Source of the DNA: Candidatus Zophobacter franzmannii
GTDB lineage: Bacteria; Cloacimonadota; Cloacimonadia; Cloacimonadales; JAFGVF01
DNA length: 6,239 nucleotides
Assembly (NCBI GenBank): GCA_030765245.1
Contig: JAVCCX010000021.1
Coordinates: 1-6,239 of the forward strand
Reading direction: 5' to 3'
A model generated the notes under the pieces. That model had not been told where the DNA came from. It worked only from the letters and a program-made list of their open reading frames with translations, and searched no databases. A program made the translations under genes and the position numbers. The stretch's first letter is position 1; the number at the start of each line of letters is the position of its first letter. Below, one piece after another: positions 6,174-6,239 of the stretch.

Positions 6174-6239
6174 TTTCTTTTCCTCTCGCATTTATTGGCT
6201 TGTATTGTATTTTGGGAAATGATGCTTTAGCTTCATCGT

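Larger units (their letters stand above)
5844..6239. other. Gene-free, repeat-rich region upstream of the operon
   Basis: About 400 bases with no reading frame that looks like a real protein on either strand and no recognisable tRNA or structural RNA. The 100 bases nearest the operon (5844-5940) are AT-rich and should hold its promoter; a TTGACA (5903-5908, minus) is present but lacks a convincing partner -10 box. From 5946 to about 6173 the sequence is a run of short repeats and hairpins, strongly G-rich on the plus strand after 6070, unlike the rest of the window. The last 60 bases (6180-6239) return to AT-rich sequence, where I see nothing beyond a weak 4-bp inverted match (GATG/CATC, 6221-6237). 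Confidence 0.75.

Noticed and set aside
6221..6237. Inverted match GATG...CATC near the right edge
   Set aside because: Only 4 bp of pairing, with mismatched interior; expected by chance.

Overview
The window holds one tightly packed set of five genes, all on the minus strand and read from right to left. To its right is a gene-free stretch of about 400 bases built largely of short repeats. In order of transcription the genes are: a eukaryote-type UTP--glucose-1-phosphate uridylyltransferase (4434-5843), a PhzF-family isomerase/epimerase (3643-4434), a single-domain MCE (MlaD-like) protein with a long helical tail (2768-3640), a 706-residue lipoprotein joining a PqiC/YmbA-like ABC auxiliary domain to a predicted outer-membrane beta-barrel (644-2764), and a STAS-MlaE permease fusion that runs off the left edge (1-642). 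Junctions are a 1-nt stop/start overlap (TAATG), then gaps of 2, 3 and 1 nt, so a single transcript with translational coupling is very likely.

The organism is a Gram-negative (diderm) bacterium. The evidence is a lipobox protein with a predicted outer-membrane barrel, and MCE/MlaE lipid-transport parts. Base composition is AT-rich (roughly 40% GC by eye). The eukaryote-type UDP-glucose pyrophosphorylase in place of a GalU-type enzyme, together with the boilerplate G-rich intergenic repeats, would fit an uncultured Cloacimonadota-, Bacteroidota- or Marinimicrobia-like lineage. That assignment is only an impression and was not tested.

The last three genes look like one machine. STAS-MlaE would be the inner-membrane permease, with the ATPase gene (mlaF) expected just beyond the left edge. 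The MCE protein would form a hexameric ring with a helical needle long enough to reach across the periplasm. The lipoprotein would be the outer-membrane end. The most interesting point is that this outer-membrane component appears to carry its own beta-barrel, joined by two PEGA-like beta domains to the domain that in PqiC/YmbA-type systems docks on the needle. If correct, one polypeptide would replace separate docking lipoprotein and porin partners. The two upstream enzymes are probably housekeeping genes sharing the transcript; UDP-glucose supply for envelope glycans is a plausible but unproven link.

The right end (5844-6239) contains no credible gene. It holds a 9-nt degenerate repeat present once in one place and three times in another between the same flanks, two hairpins, and a G-rich hairpin with direct repeats. 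It looks like a mosaic of dispersed intergenic repeats upstream of the operon.
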